Source of the DNA: Marivivens sp.
GTDB taxonomy: Bacteria > Pseudomonadota > Alphaproteobacteria > Rhodobacterales > Rhodobacteraceae
Assembly (NCBI GenBank): GCA_024642185.1
Contig: JAHEBR010000113.1
Location: 1 to 6,769 of the forward strand
Direction: 5' to 3'
Length of the DNA: 6,769 nucleotides
Part shown: positions 3,944-6,769 of the stretch, piece after piece
Layout of the letters: every line of letters starts with the position of its first letter
Position numbering within the stretch: the first letter of the stretch is position 1
Notes under the pieces: model-generated
Told to the model about the DNA's origin: nothing
Databases searched by the model: none
What the model saw: only the letters and a program-made list of their open reading frames with translations
Made by a program: the position numbers and the translations under genes

Positions 3944-6769
3944 ATGCACCTGCTTGCGGCGACCCCCGGCAATATCGACGACGGCAAGGAACCGGTCGAC
4001 CTTGGCCAGACCCCTGCCGACGTGGTCGTGATCTCGGCCGCCGATACCGAACTGGCCGCTTTGTCAGGGGCGCGGGGCGAGATGGAGGCGCCGCCCTCGC
4101 TGCGGCTTGCCAGCCTGATGAACCTGCAACATCCGATGTCGGTCGACCTGCATCTTGATGGCTGCGCCACCCGCTCACGGCTGGTGATCGCACGGGTTCT
4201 GGGCGGGGCGGGCTATTGGAAATACGGGCTCGAGCAATATGCCGCCCGTCTGCACGAGGCGGGCGTGCCCTTTGCCGCGCTGCCGGGGGATGACAAACCG
4301 GATGCCGAGTTGCGCGGGCTGTCGACCGTGGCGGCGGAGGATTACGACGCGCTCTGGGCCTATCTCGTCGAAGGCGGGCCGGAGAACAGCGTCAATTTCC
4401 TGCGCTATGCCAAGGCGATGCTGGAAGGCGGCGACAAACCCGCCGCCGCCGCGCCGCTCTTGCGGGCGGGCGTCTATTGGCCCGGCGCGGGGATCGGCGG
4501 GCCTGAGGCGGCGCGCGAGGCCTGGACCGAGGGCGCGCCGGTGGTGCCGGTGATTTTCTATCGGGCACTGGTGCAGGGTGCGGGGCTGCATCCGGTCAAC
4601 CGGCTGGTGAAATCGCTGCTCAGGGCGGGGCTCAATCCCTTGCCCGTTTTCGTGGCCTCGCTGAAAGACCCCCTCAGCGCCGCAACGCTCGAAGGGCTCT
4701 TCACCGAGACCCCGCCCTCGGTGATCCTCAACTGCACCTCCTTTGCCGTGGGCAGCCCCCACGCCGAGGATCCCGCCGCCGACAACCCGCTGGCCGCGCC
4801 CTTCGCCAATCAGGCCCCTGTCTTTCAGGTGATCCTCTCGGGCGGCACGGAAGAGGCGTGGAGCGGCGGCAAAGCGGGCCTCTCCTCGCGCGATATCGCG
4901 ATGAACGTGGCCCTGCCCGAGGTCGATGGCCGCATCATCACCCGCGCGATCAGCTTCAAGGGGCAGGCCTATTTCGACGAGGCCACCGAATGCCCCATCG
5001 CCACCTATCAGGCGCGGGGCGACCGGATCGAGTTTGTCGCCTCCCTCGCCGCGTCATGGGCCAAGCTGCGAGGCAAAGCCCCAGCCGAGCGGCGCGTGGC
5101 GCTGATCCTCGCCAACTACCCCAACAAGGACGGTCGCCTCGCCAATGGCGTCGGCCTCGATACGCCTGCGGGGACTGTCCACGTTCTCAATCTCCTCACT
5201 GACGCCGGCTACCGCCTGCACAACGCGCCCGCAGACGCCAAGGCGCTGATGGACGCGATGATGGCGGGGCCGACCAACTGGCTGACCGACCGGGCGGTGC
5301 GCACCGGCGGCGTCGACCTCAGCTTTGCCGATTACCAGATCGCCTACGGCCAGCTTCCCTACGAGCTGCGCCGCGACATCGAGGCGCGCTGGGGCAAGCC
5401 CGAGGAAGACCCGTTCTACGAGGAGGGCGAGGTTGATTGCGGGCGCTTCAAGCTTTCGGTCCTGAGCTATGGCAACGTCGTCGTCGGGCTTCAGCCCGCG
5501 CGCGGCTATAACATCGACCCGACCGACACCTATCACGCGCCCGACCTCGTGCCGCCGCACAACTACCTCGCCTTTTATGTCTGGCTTCGGAATGTCTTTG
5601 CCGCCGACGCCCTCGTCCACATGGGCAAACACGGCAATCTCGAATGGCTGCCGGGCAAGGCGGTGGCCCTGTCTGAGGCCTGCTGGCCCGAGGCTGTTCT
5701 CGGCCCCCTGCCGCATCTGTATCCCTTCATCGTCAACGATCCCGGCGAAGGCACGCAGGCCAAGCGCCGCGCGCAGGCCGTGATCATCGACCACCTGACC
5801 CCGCCGCTCACCCGCGCCGAAAGCTATGGCCCCTTGCGCGATCTCGAAGCGCTGGTGGATGAATACTATGAGGCCGCCGGCGTCGATCCCCGCCGCATCG
5901 ACCACCTGCGCCGCGAGATCCTGTCGCTCGCGGATGTGACGGGCCTTGCGGTGGACGCGGGCTTTGCGGGCGAGACCGAGGGTGATCTTGCCAAGCTCGA
6001 TGCCTATCTGTGCGAGTTGAAAGAGGCCCAGATCCGCGATGGCCTGCATATCTTCGGCCTGTCGCCCGAAGGCACGTTGGCCCGCGACCTCGCCATTGCG
6101 CTGGCCCGCGTGCCGCGCGGTGACGGGAAAGGCGTGAATGCCTCGCTCCTTCGGGCGATGTCCGATGATCTGGGGCTGGGTTTCGATCCGCTATCCGCCG
6201 ATCTGGGCGCGACGTGGGAAGGGCCGAGGCCCGATGAATTGGCCGGCGACGACGCATGGCGCACTGCCGGCGATACGGTCGAGCGGCTCGAACTCCTCGC
6301 CCAAGGGCTGGTCGAAGGCGCTGAGCCCCCCGGCCCCGCCTCCGCCGCCGTTCTTGCCGAACTCCGCACCCGTATCCTGCCTACCGTCGCCGCCTGCGGC
6401 CCCGCCGAAGGCGCGGGCCTTCTGGCCGGCCTCGATGGCCGCGCCGTTTTGCCCGGCGCGTCCGGCGCGCCAACGCGCGGGCGGTTGGATGTTCTGCCCA
6501 CTGGCCGCAATTTCTATTCGGTCGACAGCCGCGCCGTGCCCACGCCGACCGCTTGGGCTTTGGGCTGGAAGTCGGCCAACCTCTTGATCGAAAAGCACCT
6601 TCAGGATCACGGCGACTGGCCGCGCACCCTGCTCGTGACCGCCTGGGGCACCGCCAATATGCGCACCGGCGGCGATGATATCGCGCAGGCCCTGGCGCTC
6701 ATGGGAGTGAAGCCGAAATGGGACAGCGCCAATCGCCGCGTCACCGGCTTTGAAATCCTGCCCCAGGGC
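3944..6769 (+). CDS. cobN: CobN, large subunit of aerobic cobaltochelatase (runs off the right edge)
   Basis: CobN is the substrate-binding H-type subunit of the ATP-dependent CobNST cobaltochelatase, which inserts Co2+ into hydrogenobyrinic acid a,c-diamide in the cytoplasm. The frame is open for 942 codons to the edge; complete CobN proteins are about 1250-1300 residues, so roughly the last quarter is missing. It shows the CobN/BchH signature HMGKHGNLEWLPGK (559-572) with SEACWPEAVLGPLPHLYPF just after, and PTGRNFYSVDSR (852-863). It ends near the conserved TAWGTANMRTGGDDIAQAL segment. CobN is preferred over magnesium chelatase BchH or ChlH-like paralogues because of the cobW, cbtAB and riboswitch neighbours and the N-terminal sequence. 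The ATG at 3944 follows AAGGGG (3931-3936) by seven bases; an adjacent in-frame GTG at 3941 is the alternative. No internal stop or frameshift was seen. Confidence 0.96.
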   Translation, partial: MHLLAATPGNIDDGKEPVDLGQTPADVVVISAADTELAALSGARGEMEAPPSLRLASLMNLQHPMSVDLHLDGCATRSRLVIARVLGGAGYWKYGLEQYAARLHEAGVPFAALPGDDKPDAELRGLSTVAAEDYDALWAYLVEGGPENSVNFLRYAKAMLEGGDKPAAAAPLLRAGVYWPGAGIGGPEAAREAWTEGAPVVPVIFYRALVQGAGLHPVNRLVKSLLRAGLNPLPVFVASLKDPLSAATLEGLFTETPPSVILNCTSFAVGSPHAEDPAADNPLAAPFANQAPVFQVILSGGTEEAWSGGKAGLSSRDIAMNVALPEVDGRIITRAISFKGQAYFDEATECPIATYQARGDRIEFVASLAASWAKLRGKAPAERRVALILANYPNKDGRLANGVGLDTPAGTVHVLNLLTDAGYRLHNAPADAKALMDAMMAGPTNWLTDRAVRTGGVDLSFADYQIAYGQLPYELRRDIEARWGKPEEDPFYEEGEVDCGRFKLSVLSYGNVVVGLQPARGYNIDPTDTYHAPDLVPPHNYLAFYVWLRNVFAADALVHMGKHGNLEWLPGKAVALSEACWPEAVLGPLPHLYPFIVNDPGEGTQAKRRAQAVIIDHLTPPLTRAESYGPLRDLEALVDEYYEAAGVDPRRIDHLRREILSLADVTGLAVDAGFAGETEGDLAKLDAYLCELKEAQIRDGLHIFGLSPEGTLARDLAIALARVPRGDGKGVNASLLRAMSDDLGLGFDPLSADLGATWEGPRPDELAGDDAWRTAGDTVERLELLAQGLVEGAEPPGPASAAVLAELRTRILPTVAACGPAEGAGLLAGLDGRAVLPGASGAPTRGRLDVLPTGRNFYSVDSRAVPTPTAWALGWKSANLLIEKHLQDHGDWPRTLLVTAWGTANMRTGGDDIAQALALMGVKPKWDSANRRVTGFEILPQG

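Noticed and set aside
5054..6049. 331-codon minus-strand open frame inside cobN
   Set aside because: Entirely antisense to conserved CobN signature motifs, without a ribosome binding site or family resemblance.
1..6769. Search for CRISPR arrays, tRNA or rRNA genes, insertion sequences, attachment sites and phage or defence genes
   Set aside because: No regularly spaced repeats, cloverleaf-like sequences, transposase or integrase motifs, or terminal inverted repeats were seen; the region reads as ordinary chromosomal biosynthetic DNA.

Overview
The window is GC-rich double-stranded DNA with strong codon-position bias. It looks like a chromosomal segment of an alphaproteobacterium, most likely Rhodobacterales (Rhodobacter/Paracoccus-like). 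This rests on the sequence of the SMC N-terminus, on the aerobic-type cobalamin genes (CobW, CobN) accompanied by CbtB/CbtA and a DUF1636 protein, and on codon usage. The species cannot be named from the sequence alone.

Layout. Positions 1-428 (minus) hold the N-terminal 142 codons of the chromosome-segregation ATPase SMC, running off the left edge. A 466-base non-coding stretch (429-894) separates smc from a divergent cobalamin locus. Its right half is a complete cobalamin (B12) riboswitch aptamer (about 649-847), followed by a small hairpin and the ribosome binding site of cbtB. On the plus strand come cbtB (895-1062) and cbtA (1081-1761), the two-part cobalt importer, then cobW (2150-3226), a GNAT acetyltransferase overlapping cobW by ATGA (3223-3675), and cobN (3944 to the right edge, 942 codons present, no stop reached). 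Two short genes on the minus strand are interleaved: a DUF1636 cysteine-rich predicted metal-binding protein (1758-2090), whose stop codon shares the tetranucleotide CTAG with the stop of cbtA, and a 56-residue lysine-rich protein of unknown function (3705-3875).

How it works together. CbtAB is predicted to bring cobalt into the cell, and CobN is the large subunit of the ATP-dependent cobaltochelatase that inserts Co2+ into hydrogenobyrinic acid a,c-diamide. CobW is a metal-binding GTPase thought to deliver or handle the metal for this step. DUF1636 is a recurrent but uncharacterised companion. The B12 riboswitch should repress cbtBA, and possibly everything transcribed with it, when B12 is plentiful. 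Because minus-strand genes interrupt the plus-strand series, cobW and cobN may need their own promoters. The two short divergent intergenic regions (2091-2149 and 3876-3943) each hold an inverted repeat, and a perfect 14-bp palindrome lies directly upstream of cobN.

No plainly novel multi-gene system is visible. The least explained parts are the DUF1636 protein, the GNAT enzyme between cobW and cobN, the 56-residue protein, and the palindrome before cobN.
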